64,000 nucleotides of DNA from Pseudomonas sp. A-1 (GCF_004801855.1 NZ_SSTC01000001.1:1-64000); one strand, 5' to 3'; shown: positions 10,193 through 19,583, counted from the stretch's first letter. Translations and numbers: made by a program. Notes: generated by a model not told the origin, from the sequence alone.

Positions 10193-11647
10193 ATGTGGCG
10201 TGAATCCCGAATCCTGCTGATCGACGACCTCCCCCAACGCCGCCATGATCTGGCGGTGATCTTCGACTTCCTCTGCGAGCCCTGCAGCGCTTGCACCAGC
10301 AGCGACTGGGCCGTCCAGCTCGAAGCGCAGCCGGATGTGCGTCTGTCCTGCGTGCTGCTCGGTCAGATCGACAGCAAGGGCGGCGCCCCGCGCCTGCTCA
10401 AGCAGCTCGGCGCCCGGGTGGATAACCTGCCGCTGCTGCTGTTCGGCGAGCAGAGCTGCGCCGACTGGCCGGAGGAGCTGCGCCGCCGCGTGCTGGCGCG
10501 TCTCGACATGCCGCCGAGCTACAACCAGCTGCTCGACGCCCTGCACCGCGCCCAGGTCTACCAGCAGGCCTTCGACGCCGCCCGCGAGCGCGGTCAGCAG
10601 CGCGAGTCCAACCTGTTCCGCAGCCTGGTCGGCACCAGCCGGGCGATCCAGCAGGTACGCCAGCAGATGCAGCAGGTCGCCGGCACCGAGGTCGGCGTGC
10701 TGCTGCTCGGCGAGCCCGGCAGCGGCAAGGAAGTGGTGGCGCGCAACCTGCACTACCATTCCAGCCGTCGCGAGTTTCCCTTCGTGCCGATCAGCTGCAC
10801 GGCCATCGATCCGGAGCTGCTGGAAAGCGAGCTGTTCGGCTGCGAGGCCGGCGCGCTGCCCGGTGCCATCGGCAGCCGGCAGGGCCGCCTGGAACTGGCC
10901 GCCGGCGGCACCCTGTATATCGACGAGATCGCCGACCTGCCGGCCGAGCTGCAGGTGCGCCTGCTGCGCGTGCTGCAGGAGGGCAGCTTCAAGCGCACGG
11001 GCAGCGACCTGGCGCGGCCGGTCGACGTGCGGGTGATCGCCGCCACCCGTCACGACCTCGAGCAGCGGGTGGCCGATGGGCGGCTGCGCGACGATCTCTA
11101 CTACCGGCTCAACCAGTTCTCCATCGAGCTGCCGCCGCTGCGCGAGCGGGTCGAGGACATCCCGCTGCTGATCAACGAACTGATCGCGCGCATGGAGCAC
11201 GAGAAGCGCGGCTCGATCCGCTTCAGCTCGGCGGCGCTGATGTCGCTGTGCCGCCACGACTGGCGCGGCAACGTGCGCGAGCTGGCCAACCTGGTCGAGC
11301 GCCTGGCGATCATGCATCCCTACGGGGTGATCGGCGTCGCCGAGCTGCCGAAGAAGTTCCGCCACCTCGACGGCGAGGAAGGTCAGGCCGAGGAGGGCCC
11401 GCAGCGCGAGCCGGGCGGCGCCCTGCCGGGCATCGACGCCCCGGCGCTGCTGCCGATCGGTGGCCTGGACCTCAAGGACTATCTCAACAGCCTGGAGCGC
11501 TCGCTGATCCAGCAGGCGCTGGACGATGCCGGCGGGGTGGTGGCGCGCGCCGCCGAGCGCCTGCGCGTGCGCCGCACCACCCTGGTGGAGAAGATGCGCA
11601 AGTACGGCATGGGCCGGCGCGACGACGAGGAAGGGGGCGAGCTGTGA
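10193..11647 (+). CDS. FleQ-like enhancer-binding protein with altered GAFTGA (GALPGA)
   Basis: A 484-residue protein collinear with Pseudomonas FleQ, the c-di-GMP-responsive regulator of flagella and exopolysaccharide: receiver-like N-terminus without an obvious phospho-Asp, AAA+ domain, Fis-type helix-turn-helix. Retained are the c-di-GMP contacts LFRS (141-144), RN (184-185) and EHEKR (335-339), Walker A GEPGSGKE (173-180) and Walker B DE (244-245). The C-terminal helix 'ERLRVRRTTLVEKMRKYGM' is almost the FleQ sequence. The sigma54-contact loop GAFTGA is replaced by GALPGA (220-225), losing the Phe and Thr essential in sigma54 activators. It therefore looks like a paralogue that may bind FleQ sites and c-di-GMP without opening sigma54 promoters. 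It overlaps the fleN-like gene by four bases. Confidence 0.85.
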   Translation: MWRESRILLIDDLPQRRHDLAVIFDFLCEPCSACTSSDWAVQLEAQPDVRLSCVLLGQIDSKGGAPRLLKQLGARVDNLPLLLFGEQSCADWPEELRRRVLARLDMPPSYNQLLDALHRAQVYQQAFDAARERGQQRESNLFRSLVGTSRAIQQVRQQMQQVAGTEVGVLLLGEPGSGKEVVARNLHYHSSRREFPFVPISCTAIDPELLESELFGCEAGALPGAIGSRQGRLELAAGGTLYIDEIADLPAELQVRLLRVLQEGSFKRTGSDLARPVDVRVIAATRHDLEQRVADGRLRDDLYYRLNQFSIELPPLRERVEDIPLLINELIARMEHEKRGSIRFSSAALMSLCRHDWRGNVRELANLVERLAIMHPYGVIGVAELPKKFRHLDGEEGQAEEGPQREPGGALPGIDAPALLPIGGLDLKDYLNSLERSLIQQALDDAGGVVARAAERLRVRRTTLVEKMRKYGMGRRDDEEGGEL

Positions 11648-12510
11648 GCCCGCACATCGCGTCGCTGCGCGCGCAGCCGAGCGCCGTCGCGCCGGTACAG
11701 GTGATCGCGGTCGCCAGCGGCAAGGGCGGCGTCGGCAAGACCCAGGCGGCGATCAACCTGGCCTGGGCGCTGGCCGCCCGCGGCCGGCGGGTGCTGCTGC
11801 TCGACGCCAGCTTCGCCCTGCCCAACGTCGATGCGGCCCTGGCCCTGAATCCGCCGCGCACCCTCGCCGACGTGCTGGCCGGGCGCTGCCGCCTGGCCGA
11901 TGCGCTGGTCGGCGGACCGGGCGGCATCCAGCTGATCGCCGGTTCGCCGGGCGAACCCCGCGAGCCGGACGCCCTGCAGCTGGGCGGGTTGATCCGCGCC
12001 TTCAGCGAGCTGCCGCGCGCGCCGGACGTGCTGCTGGTCGACTGTGCGCCGGGCATCGGCCGCGGCGTGACCACCCTGCTGCATGCCGCCAGCGAGGCGC
12101 TGCTGGTGGTCAACGATGAGCCGGCCGCCCGTGCCGATGTCCTGGCGCTGATCACCCGGCTGAACCGCGAGCACGGCATGAACCGTTTCCGCCTGCTGGC
12201 CAGCATGACCTTCGCCGCCCAGGAAGGGCCGGCCCTGCACCAGCAGCTGCTGCGTCTTACCGAGCCGCTGGGCGGGGTGTCGCTCGACTATGTCGGCGCC
12301 ATTCCCTTCGACGACTCGCTGCGCCGGGCGGTGCAGCGCCAGCGTCCGCTGCTCGAGGTGTTCCCGCGCAGCCGTGCCGCCCAGGCCTACACGGCGCTGG
12401 CGGAAAAGATCGACGGCTGGCCGTTGCCGGCCAATCCGCGCGGCCATCTGGAGTTCTTCGTCGAGCGGCTGGTCGCGGCGCAGGGGCAGGGGCGTCAGCC
12501 CCGGCCTTGA
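11644..12510 (+). CDS. FleN-like MinD/ParA family ATPase paralogue
   Basis: A 288-residue MinD-type protein that aligns along its length with FleN, the FleQ antagonist: 'QVIAVASGKGGVGKT' (deviant Walker A, 27-33), 'DVLLVDCAPGIG' (Walker B) and the FleN C-terminus 'WPLPANPRGHLEFFVERL'. The A' motif normally reads LLDAD, as in FleN; here it is LLDAS (52-56), replacing the Asp used for ATP hydrolysis in MinD (Asp40 of E. coli MinD). It starts at a GTG inside the fleQ-like stop (GTGA), a coupled arrangement not seen for fleQ and fleN, which are unlinked in P. aeruginosa. No flagellar gene is nearby. It probably forms a complex with the upstream FleQ-like protein. Confidence 0.83.
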   Translation: MSPHIASLRAQPSAVAPVQVIAVASGKGGVGKTQAAINLAWALAARGRRVLLLDASFALPNVDAALALNPPRTLADVLAGRCRLADALVGGPGGIQLIAGSPGEPREPDALQLGGLIRAFSELPRAPDVLLVDCAPGIGRGVTTLLHAASEALLVVNDEPAARADVLALITRLNREHGMNRFRLLASMTFAAQEGPALHQQLLRLTEPLGGVSLDYVGAIPFDDSLRRAVQRQRPLLEVFPRSRAAQAYTALAEKIDGWPLPANPRGHLEFFVERLVAAQGQGRQPRP

Positions 12511-12599
12511 AGTCGGGGCTGCGACAGCCGGTCGCATCTCCTCCTTAAGCCGGTCATAAGCTGTCGAAAATACGATCCACGGCCCTTCGGGGGCATATG

Positions 12600-12637
12600 T
12601 ATAATGCCGCCCGACCTGGCCGGGACTAGTCCCGGCC
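12600..12637 (+). promoter_or_regulatory. ccm promoter -10 and 20-bp perfect palindrome
   Basis: A perfect TATAAT hexamer lies at 12600-12605. Thirteen bases after it, 12618-12637 is an exact 20-bp palindrome, GGCCGGGACT/AGTCCCGGCC. It ends 37 bases before the ccmA start codon. The position fits either an operator just after the transcription start or a hairpin at the 5' end of the mRNA. No good -35 hexamer is visible, which would suit an activator-dependent promoter. Confidence 0.5.
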
Positions 12638-12674
12638 GACGTTTTCGATCGCTCTGCCGACGGGTAGCCATGCA

Positions 12675-13322
12675 GTGACCAGTCCCTTCCTCGAAGCCGT
12701 TGCGCTCGCCTGCGAGCGGGACCTGCGCATGCTGTTCGAGCGGCTCGACTTCGCCCTGCATCCCGGCGAGATGCTGCAGATTTCCGGCCCCAACGGCAGC
12801 GGCAAGACCAGCCTGCTGCGCCTGCTGGCCGGGCTGATGCAGCCGACCGAGGGCGAGATCCGCCTGGCCGGCAAGCCGCTGAGCGAACAGCGCGGTGAGC
12901 TGACCCGCAACCTGCTGTGGATCGGCCATGCCGCCGGCATCAAGGGCCTGCTCAGCCCCGAGGAGAACCTCGCCTGGCTGTGCGCCCTGCACACCATGGA
13001 AACCCGCGACGCCATCTGGCAGGCGCTGCACGCGGTCGGCCTGCGCGGCTTCGAGGACGTGCCCTGCCATACCCTGTCCGCCGGCCAGCAGCGCCGCGTC
13101 GCCCTGGCCCGCCTGTACCTCGATCCGCCGCCGCTGTGGGTCCTCGACGAGCCCTTCACCGCCCTCGACAAGCACGCCGTGGCCCAGCTCGAGGAGCATC
13201 TGGCCCGCCACTGCGAGCAGGGCGGCATGGTGGTGCTGACCACCCACCACAGCCTGACCCGCAAGCCGGCCGGCTACCGCGAGCTGGACCTCGCCCGCGC
13301 AGGAAGCGTCGCCGATGAGTAA
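12675..13322 (+). CDS. ccmA: cytochrome c maturation ABC ATPase CcmA
   Basis: A 215-residue ABC ATPase that powers release of holo-CcmE from the CcmABCD complex. Walker A is GPNGSGKT (38-45), the signature is '[14 protein letters not shown]' and Walker B is '[13 protein letters not shown]'. Translation starts at GTG; the ATG five bases upstream is followed at once by a stop. The 3' end overlaps ccmB by eight bases. It is the first gene of the nine-gene ccm operon. Confidence 0.96.
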   Translation: MTSPFLEAVALACERDLRMLFERLDFALHPGEMLQISGPNGSGKTSLLRLLAGLMQPTEGEIRLAGKPLSEQRGELTRNLLWIGHAAGIKGLLSPEENLAWLCALHTMETRDAIWQALHAVGLRGFEDVPCHTLSAGQQRRVALARLYLDPPPLWVLDEPFTALDKHAVAQLEEHLARHCEQGGMVVLTTHHSLTRKPAGYRELDLARAGSVADE

Positions 13323-13986
13323 CGTGTTCACCCAGCTGCTGGTGCGCGAGGCGCGCCTGCTGTGCCGCCGCCCGGCCGAGCTGCTCAACCCGCTGGTGTT
13401 CTTCGGCATCGTGGTGGCGCTGTTCCCGCTGGCCGTCGGACCGGAGAGCAAGCTGCTGGAAACCCTGTCGCCCGGCCTGGTGTGGGTCGCCGCGCTGCTC
13501 GCCGTGCTGCTGTCGCTGGACGGCCTGTTCCGCAGTGACTTCGAGGACGGCTCGCTGGAGCAGTGGGTCCTTTCGCCGCACCCGCTGCCCCTTCTGGTGC
13601 TGGCCAAGGTACTGGCACACTGGCTGTTTTCCGGCCTGGCGCTGGTCCTGCTGGCGCCGCTGCTGGCGCTGATGCTCGGCCTGCCGGCGCGCTGCCTGCC
13701 GGTGCTGCTGCTCTCCCTGCTGCTCGGCACGCCGATCCTCAGCCTGCTCGGCGCGGTCGGCGCGGCGCTGACCGTGGGTCTCAAGCGCGGCGGCCTGCTG
13801 CTGGCGCTGCTGATCCTGCCGCTGTACATCCCGGTGCTGATCCTCGGCAGCGGCGCCCTGCAGTCGGCCCTGCAGGGCCTGCCGTCGGCCGGCCACCTGC
13901 TGTGGCTGGCCAGCCTCACCGCCCTGGCGGTGACCCTGACCCCCTTCGCCATCGCCGCCGGCCTGAACATCAGTGTCGGCGAATAA
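13315..13986 (+). CDS. ccmB: heme exporter subunit CcmB
   Basis: A 223-residue membrane subunit with six hydrophobic helices, the usual size for CcmB. The N-terminus '[23 protein letters not shown]' and the loop '[20 protein letters not shown]' are characteristic of the family. It is the permease-like partner of CcmA in the complex that frees heme-loaded CcmE. It overlaps ccmA and is followed after 17 bp by ccmC. Confidence 0.96.
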   Translation: MSNVFTQLLVREARLLCRRPAELLNPLVFFGIVVALFPLAVGPESKLLETLSPGLVWVAALLAVLLSLDGLFRSDFEDGSLEQWVLSPHPLPLLVLAKVLAHWLFSGLALVLLAPLLALMLGLPARCLPVLLLSLLLGTPILSLLGAVGAALTVGLKRGGLLLALLILPLYIPVLILGSGALQSALQGLPSAGHLLWLASLTALAVTLTPFAIAAGLNISVGE

Positions 13987-14003
13987 GAAGTGAGCATCCT
14001 TCG

Positions 14004-14747
14004 ATGAACTGGACGTGGTTTCACAAGCTCGGCTCGCCCAAATGGTTCTACGAGATCAGCGGCCGCTGGCTGCCCTGGCTGAGCGTGGCCGCGGCGCTGC
14101 TGCTCGCCGTCGGCACCGTGTGGGGGCTGGCCTTCGCGCCGCCGGACTACCAGCAGGGCAACAGCTTCCGGATCATCTACATCCACGTGCCGGCGGCGAT
14201 CCTCGCCCAGTCCTGCTACATCATGCTGGCGGTGGCGGGGGTGGTCGGCCTGGTGTGGAAGATGAAGCTGGCCGACGTCGCCCTGCAGTGCGCCGCGCCG
14301 CTCGGCGCCTGGATGACCTTCATCGCCCTGGTCACCGGCGCGGTGTGGGGCAAGCCGACCTGGGGCGCCTGGTGGGTGTGGGACGCGCGCCTGACCTCGA
14401 TGCTGATCCTGCTGTTCCTCTACTTCGGGGTGATCGCCCTCGGCCAGTCGATCAGCAACCGCGACAGTGCGGCCAAGGCCTGCGCCGTGCTGGCCATCGT
14501 CGGCGTGATCAACATCCCGATCATCAAGTACTCGGTGGAGTGGTGGAACACCCTGCACCAGCCGGCGACCTTCAAGATCACCGAGAAGCCGGCGATGCCG
14601 CCGGAGATGTGGGTGCCGCTGCTGATCATGGTCATCGGCTTCTACTGCTTCTTCGCCGTCAGCCTGCTGCTGCGCATGCGCCTCGAGGTGCTCAAGCGCG
14701 AGGCGCGGGCCAGCTGGGTCAAAGCCGAAGTGGAGCGCAGCCTGTGA
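14004..14747 (+). CDS. ccmC: heme-handling protein CcmC
   Basis: A 247-residue six-helix membrane protein of the heme-handling family that presents heme to CcmE in the periplasm. The conserved WWD segment reads '[17 protein letters not shown]' and is followed by helix '[13 protein letters not shown]'. Conserved His residues occur on either side ('YIHVPAA' and 'WWNTLHQP'). The ATG at 14004 gives the normal '[16 protein letters not shown]' start. Its stop overlaps the GTG of ccmD. Confidence 0.97.
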   Translation: MNWTWFHKLGSPKWFYEISGRWLPWLSVAAALLLAVGTVWGLAFAPPDYQQGNSFRIIYIHVPAAILAQSCYIMLAVAGVVGLVWKMKLADVALQCAAPLGAWMTFIALVTGAVWGKPTWGAWWVWDARLTSMLILLFLYFGVIALGQSISNRDSAAKACAVLAIVGVINIPIIKYSVEWWNTLHQPATFKITEKPAMPPEMWVPLLIMVIGFYCFFAVSLLLRMRLEVLKREARASWVKAEVERSL

Positions 14748-14920
14748 GTTTCGAGTCCTTCGCCGATTTCCTCGCCATGGGCAAGCATGGCCTGTACGTA
14801 TGGACTTCCTACGGCATCAGCCTGGCGGTCCTGGCCCTCAACGTCGCGCTGCCGATCCTGGCGCGCCGCCGTTACCTGCAAGACGAGGCGCGCCGTCTGC
14901 GCCGGGAGAGCAAGCAATGA
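14744..14920 (+). CDS. ccmD: heme exporter small subunit CcmD
   Basis: A 58-residue protein beginning at a GTG that overlaps the ccmC stop (GTGA). It has the CcmD pattern: a short N-terminus containing '[16 protein letters not shown]', one membrane helix ('[14 protein letters not shown]') and a basic, charged cytoplasmic tail ('[18 protein letters not shown]'). CcmD joins CcmABC and is needed for release of holo-CcmE. Its stop overlaps the ccmE ATG (ATGA). Confidence 0.93.
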   Translation: MSFESFADFLAMGKHGLYVWTSYGISLAVLALNVALPILARRRYLQDEARRLRRESKQ

Positions 14921-15396
14921 ATCCTGTCCGCAAGAAGCGCCTGTTCATCATCCTCGGCATCCTCGCCGGCGTCGGCGTGGCCGTCGGCCTGGCGCTCAGC
15001 GCCCTGCAGCAGAACATCAACCTGTTCTACACGCCGACGCAGATCGCCGCTGGCGAGGCGCCGCAGGACACCCGCATCCGCGCCGGCGGCATGGTCAAGG
15101 AGGGCTCGGTGAGCCGCTCGGCCGACTCGCTGGACGTGCAGTTCGTGGTCACCGACTATGCCAAGGACGTGACCATCCAGTACCGCGGCATCCTTCCCGA
15201 CCTGTTCCGCGAGGGGCAGGGCATAGTCGCCCTCGGCCGCCTCAACGCGAGCGGCGTGCTGGTCGCCGACGAGGTGCTGGCCAAGCACGACGAGAACTAC
15301 ATGCCGCCCGAGGTGACCAAGGCGCTCAAGGACAGCGGCAAGCTGCCGGCCGGCATGCCGCCGGCGGCCATGGGTAGCGCGGAGGGCAAGCAATGA
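14917..15396 (+). CDS. ccmE: heme chaperone CcmE
   Basis: A 159-residue periplasmic heme chaperone anchored by an N-terminal helix (about residues 9-30) after a basic 'MNPVRKKR' start. The OB-fold domain carries the heme-binding motif HDENY, with His124 the residue that binds heme covalently and Tyr128 the axial ligand. The C-terminal tail is flexible and Gly/Pro/Ala-rich. CcmE takes heme from CcmC and hands it to CcmF. Starts and stops overlap both neighbours by four bases. Confidence 0.97.
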   Translation: MNPVRKKRLFIILGILAGVGVAVGLALSALQQNINLFYTPTQIAAGEAPQDTRIRAGGMVKEGSVSRSADSLDVQFVVTDYAKDVTIQYRGILPDLFREGQGIVALGRLNASGVLVADEVLAKHDENYMPPEVTKALKDSGKLPAGMPPAAMGSAEGKQ

Positions 15397-17366
15397 TTCC
15401 CGAGCTCGGCCATCTGGCCATGATCCTCGCCCTGTGCCTGGCCGCGGTGCAGGCGACCCTGCCGATGATCGGCGCCTGGCGCGGCGACGCGCAGTGGATG
15501 AGCCTGGCCCGCCCGGCGGCCTGGGGCCAGTTCGCCTTCCTGCTGTTCTCCTTCCTGTGCCTGACCCAGGCGTTCCTGGTCGACGACTTCTCGGTGGCCT
15601 ACGTGGCCAGCAACTCCAACAGCGCGCTGCCCTGGTTCTACAAGTTCAGCGCGGTGTGGGGCGCCCACGAGGGCTCGCTGCTGCTGTGGGCGCTGATCCT
15701 CGCCAGCTGGACCTTCGCCGTGTCGGTGTTCTCCCGCCAGCTGCCGGAGGTGATGCTGGCCCGCGTGCTCGGCGTGATGGGGATGATCAGCGTCGGCTTC
15801 CTGCTGTTCCTGATCGTCACCTCCAACCCCTTCGCGCGCCTGCTGCCCAACGCGCCGCGCGACGGTGGCGACCTCAACCCGCTGCTGCAGGACTTCGGCC
15901 TGATCGTCCACCCGCCGATGCTGTACATGGGCTACGTCGGATTCTCGGTGGTGTTCGCCTTCGCCATCGCCGCCCTGCTCGGCGGCCGCCTCGACGCCGC
16001 CTGGGCGCGCTGGTCGCGGCCGTGGACCATAGTCGCCTGGGCCTTCCTCAGCATCGGCATCGTGCTCGGCTCCTGGTGGGCCTACTACGAGCTGGGCTGG
16101 GGCGGCTGGTGGTTCTGGGACCCGGTGGAGAATGCCTCGTTCATGCCCTGGCTGGTCGGCACCGCGCTGCTGCACTCGCTGGCGGTGACCGAGAAGCGCG
16201 GCGTGTTCAAGAGCTGGACGGTGCTGCTGGCCATCGCCGCCTTCTCGCTGAGCCTGCTCGGCACCTTCCTGGTGCGCTCCGGCGTGCTGACCTCGGTGCA
16301 CGCCTTCGCCGCCGATCCCGAGCGCGGCACCTTCATCCTGATCTTCCTGCTGTTCGTGGTCGGCAGCTCGCTGACCCTGTTCGCCCTGCGCGCGCCGGTG
16401 GTCAAGAGCGTCATCGGCTTCGGCCTGTGGTCGCGCGAGACCCTGCTGCTGGCCAACAACCTGATCCTGGTGGTGACCTGCGCCATGATCCTGCTCGGCA
16501 CCCTCTATCCGCTGGTGCTCGACGCCCTGTCCGGCGCCAAGCTGTCGGTCGGCCCGCCGTACTTCAACGCGCTGTTCCTGCCGCTGATGGCCATCCTCAT
16601 GGTCGCCCTGGGCGTCGGCGTGCTGGTGCGCTGGAAGGACACCCCGCTGGGCTGGCTGGGCGGCATGCTGCTGCCGGTGCTGGTCGCCAGCGGCGTGCTG
16701 GGCGTCGCTGCCGCCTTCCTGCTCGGCGACTTCCACTGGGCGGTGCTGGCCGCCTGCCTGCTGGCCGCCTGGGTGGTGCTCGCCGGGCTGCGCGACCTGC
16801 TCGACAAGACCCGCCACAAGGGGCTGGTCAAGGGCATCGCCGGCCTGTCGCGCAGCTACTGGGGCATGCAGCTGGCGCACTTCGGCATCGCGGTGACCGC
16901 CCTCGGCATCGTGCTGTCCAGCCAGTACAACGTCGAGCGTGACCTGCGCATGGCGCCCGGCGAGTCGGTGGAAGTCGGTGGCTACCGCTTCGCCTTCGAC
17001 GGTACCCGTCACCACGAAGGCCCCAACTTCACCTCCGATCGCGGCACCGTGCGCGTGCTGGAGGATGGCGAGGAGATCGCCGTGCTGCATCCGGAGAAGC
17101 GTATCTACCAGGTGCGCGGCATGCCGATGACCGAGGCCGGCATCGATCCGGGCTTCACCCGCGACCTCTACGTCGCCCTCGGCGAGCCGCTGGAGAACGG
17201 CGCCTGGGCCGTGCGCCTGCACGTCAAGCCGTTCGTGCGCTGGATCTGGCTGGGCGGCCTGCTGATGGCCTGCGGCGGCCTGCTCGCCGCGCTCGACCGT
17301 CGCTACCGGGTCAAGGTGACCACCAAGGCCCGCGAGGCGCTGGGCATGACTGGAGTGCAAGCATGA
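15393..17366 (+). CDS. ccmF: cytochrome c heme lyase subunit CcmF
   Basis: A 657-residue polytopic membrane protein that, with CcmH and CcmI, attaches heme to apocytochrome c. Visible features are the WWD domain '[19 protein letters not shown]' (about residues 230-250), the early '[15 protein letters not shown]' and '[14 protein letters not shown]' motifs, and a periplasmic domain near the C-terminus before the last helix. Length and motif order are normal for CcmF. It overlaps ccmE and ccmG by four bases each. Confidence 0.97.
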   Translation: MIPELGHLAMILALCLAAVQATLPMIGAWRGDAQWMSLARPAAWGQFAFLLFSFLCLTQAFLVDDFSVAYVASNSNSALPWFYKFSAVWGAHEGSLLLWALILASWTFAVSVFSRQLPEVMLARVLGVMGMISVGFLLFLIVTSNPFARLLPNAPRDGGDLNPLLQDFGLIVHPPMLYMGYVGFSVVFAFAIAALLGGRLDAAWARWSRPWTIVAWAFLSIGIVLGSWWAYYELGWGGWWFWDPVENASFMPWLVGTALLHSLAVTEKRGVFKSWTVLLAIAAFSLSLLGTFLVRSGVLTSVHAFAADPERGTFILIFLLFVVGSSLTLFALRAPVVKSVIGFGLWSRETLLLANNLILVVTCAMILLGTLYPLVLDALSGAKLSVGPPYFNALFLPLMAILMVALGVGVLVRWKDTPLGWLGGMLLPVLVASGVLGVAAAFLLGDFHWAVLAACLLAAWVVLAGLRDLLDKTRHKGLVKGIAGLSRSYWGMQLAHFGIAVTALGIVLSSQYNVERDLRMAPGESVEVGGYRFAFDGTRHHEGPNFTSDRGTVRVLEDGEEIAVLHPEKRIYQVRGMPMTEAGIDPGFTRDLYVALGEPLENGAWAVRLHVKPFVRWIWLGGLLMACGGLLAALDRRYRVKVTTKAREALGMTGVQA

Positions 17367-17893
17367 AACGGGCAATCCTGCTGCTGCCGCTGCTCGGTTT
17401 CCTGGTGCTGGCCGGTTTCCTCTACAAGGGCCTGTTCCTCGATCCGCGCGACATCGGCACGACCATGATCGGCAAGCCGCTGCCCGGCTTCGCCCTGCCG
17501 TCGCTGGAAGACCCGGCGCGCACCGTCAGCTCCGGCGACCTCAAGGGGCCGGCGCTGGTCAACGTCTGGGCGACCTGGTGCCCGACCTGCCGCGCCGAGC
17601 ACGCGATGCTCAACCAGCTGGCCGGGCAGGGCGTGGTGGTCTACGGCGTCAACTACAAGGACAACGGCGAGGCGGCGCGCAAGTGGCTCAACGATCTGGG
17701 CAATCCCTACCGCCTCAACGTCGAGGACCCGCAGGGCAGCCTGGGCATCAACCTCGGGGTCTACGGCGCGCCGGAAACCTTCCTGATCGACAAGGACGGC
17801 ATCATCCGTCACAAGTACGTCGGCGCCATCGACGAGCGCGTCTGGCGCGAACAGCTGGCCCCGCTGTACCAGCAACTGGTGGACGCGCGCTGA
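17363..17893 (+). CDS. ccmG: thiol:disulfide interchange protein CcmG/DsbE
   Basis: A 176-residue membrane-anchored thioredoxin-fold protein that keeps apocytochrome c or CcmH thiols reduced. An N-terminal anchor helix (about residues 4-25) precedes the thioredoxin domain with active site WCPTC (Cys73, Cys76). The acidic patch 'VNYKDNGEAARKWL' and 'GVYGAPETFLIDKDGII' (cis-Pro loop) are family hallmarks. Its stop overlaps the start of ccmH by one base (TGATG). Confidence 0.96.
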   Translation: MKRAILLLPLLGFLVLAGFLYKGLFLDPRDIGTTMIGKPLPGFALPSLEDPARTVSSGDLKGPALVNVWATWCPTCRAEHAMLNQLAGQGVVVYGVNYKDNGEAARKWLNDLGNPYRLNVEDPQGSLGINLGVYGAPETFLIDKDGIIRHKYVGAIDERVWREQLAPLYQQLVDAR

Positions 17894-18384
17894 TGAAACG
17901 ACTGCTCTCCGCAGCCCTGCTGGGCCTGACCCTGTCGCTGGGCGCCCAGGCGGCCATCGACACCTACGAGTTCAAGGACGAGGCGGCGCGCGAGCGCTAC
18001 CGCACCCTCACCGAGGAGCTGCGCTGCCCGAAGTGCCAGAACCAGAACATCGCCGACTCCGACGCGCCGATCGCCATGGACCTGCGCCGCGAGATCCACC
18101 GCATGCTCGGCGAAGGCAAGAGCAACCAGGAGATCGTCGACTTCCTGGTGGCCCGCTACGGCGACTTCGTACGCTACAACCCGCCGGTCGATGCGCGTAC
18201 CTGGCTGCTCTGGTACGGCCCGTGGCTGCTGCTCGGCGGCGGTCTCGGCGTGCTGGCGCTGATCGTCCTGCGTCGCCGCCGTCCCGCTGCATCCGGCCAG
18301 GGCGCCGACCTCTCCGCCGAGGAGCGCACGCGCCTCGACCAACTGCTGAAGAACGCTTCCGACAAGAGCAAGGCTGACCAATGA
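17893..18384 (+). CDS. ccmH: cytochrome c maturation protein CcmH
   Basis: A 163-residue periplasmic thiol oxidoreductase with a cleavable signal peptide (residues 1-20, ending AQA) and the conserved LRCPKCQNQ motif (Cys45, Cys48) that reduces or holds the apocytochrome CXXCH site. A C-terminal membrane helix ('WLLWYGPWLLLGGGLGVLAL') anchors it. This is the short, single-domain CcmH; the TPR part is a separate protein, CcmI, next in the operon, as is usual for Pseudomonas. Confidence 0.96.
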   Translation: MKRLLSAALLGLTLSLGAQAAIDTYEFKDEAARERYRTLTEELRCPKCQNQNIADSDAPIAMDLRREIHRMLGEGKSNQEIVDFLVARYGDFVRYNPPVDARTWLLWYGPWLLLGGGLGVLALIVLRRRRPAASGQGADLSAEERTRLDQLLKNASDKSKADQ

Positions 18385-19583
18385 CCGCTTTCTGGCTTGC
18401 TGCCGCGGTGCTGCTGCTGGCAGCGCTCGCCTTCCTGCTGATTCCGCTGCTGCGCGGCCGCCGCGCCCAGGCCGAGGAAGACCGCACCGCCCTCAACGTC
18501 GCCCTGTATCAGGAGCGCATCGCCGAGCTGGACGCCCAGCATGCCGCCGGCAGCCTGGATGCCGCCCAGCTGGAGGCCGGGCGCAGCGAGGCCGCCCGCG
18601 AGCTGCTGGACGACGCCGAGCAGGCCGAGGCGGCGCGTCGCCCGCTGGGCCGCTGGCTGCCGCTGACGCTGGCCGTGCTGGTGCCGGTCGCCGGCCTCGC
18701 CCTGTACCTGCACTGGGGCGCCAGCGATGCGCTGAAGCTGCGCGAACAACTGGCCGTGGCGCCGAAGAACATGGACGAGGTGATCGCGCGCCTCGAGGAA
18801 ACCGTGCGCCTGCAGCCGGACCAGGCCGAGGCCTGGTACTTCCTCGGTCGCAGCTACATGGCCCAGCAGCGTCCCGGGGACGCCGCCCCGGCCTTCGCCC
18901 GCGCCGCCGAACTGGCCGGCCGCCAGCCGGAGCTGCTCGGCCAGTGGGCGCAGGCGCTGTACTTCGCCGAGGGGCAGAAGTTCACCGAGCAGGTGCGCAG
19001 CCTCGGCGAGGAGGCGCTCAGGCTCGATCCGCAGGAGGTCACCACCCTCGGCCTGCTCGGCATCGCCGCCTTCGAGGAGCAGCGCTATGGCGACGCCATG
19101 GGCTACTGGCAGCGTCTGGTGGCGGTGCTGGAGCCGAACGATCCGTCGCGCCAGGCCATCGAGGGCGGCATCGAGCGCGCCCGCGAGCAGCTGGTCGCCC
19201 GCGGCGAGAAGGTGCCCGAGGCGCCGGTCGCGCCGGCCGCGGTGGAGCTCAAGGTCCGGGTCAGCCTGGCCCCGGAACTGGCCGGCAAGGTGCAGCCGGA
19301 CGACACGCTGTTCGTCTTCGCCCGTGCCGCCTCCGGTCCGCCGATGCCGCTGGCCGCCAAGCGCCTGAAGGTCTCCGACCTGCCGGTGGAGGTCAGCCTC
19401 TCCGATGCCGATGCGATGATGCCGCAGCTCAAGCTGTCCAACTTCGCCGAGATCCAGCTGGTGGCGCGCATCTCCCGTGCCGGCAGCCCGATGCAGGGCG
19501 AGTGGATCGGCCAGAGCGGCGTGCTCAAGACCCTCGAGGCGGGCGAGCAGGCGCTGGTGATCGACAAGGCGGAGCAGCCCTGA
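18381..19583 (+). CDS. ccmI: apocytochrome c chaperone CcmI (CycH)
   Basis: A 400-residue bipartite protein: two N-terminal membrane helices (about residues 2-24 and 92-110) flanking a cytoplasmic charged coiled region, then a periplasmic TPR domain (about 125-260) with repeats such as 'AEAWYFLGRSYMAQQRPGDA' and 'VTTLGLLGIAAFEEQRYGDAMGYW'. CcmI binds the C-terminus of apocytochrome c and delivers it to CcmFH. It overlaps ccmH by four bases and ends the ccm operon. A GC hairpin (19591-19599 with 19607-19615) follows, without a T-tract. Confidence 0.93.
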   Translation: MTAFWLAAAVLLLAALAFLLIPLLRGRRAQAEEDRTALNVALYQERIAELDAQHAAGSLDAAQLEAGRSEAARELLDDAEQAEAARRPLGRWLPLTLAVLVPVAGLALYLHWGASDALKLREQLAVAPKNMDEVIARLEETVRLQPDQAEAWYFLGRSYMAQQRPGDAAPAFARAAELAGRQPELLGQWAQALYFAEGQKFTEQVRSLGEEALRLDPQEVTTLGLLGIAAFEEQRYGDAMGYWQRLVAVLEPNDPSRQAIEGGIERAREQLVARGEKVPEAPVAPAAVELKVRVSLAPELAGKVQPDDTLFVFARAASGPPMPLAAKRLKVSDLPVEVSLSDADAMMPQLKLSNFAEIQLVARISRAGSPMQGEWIGQSGVLKTLEAGEQALVIDKAEQP

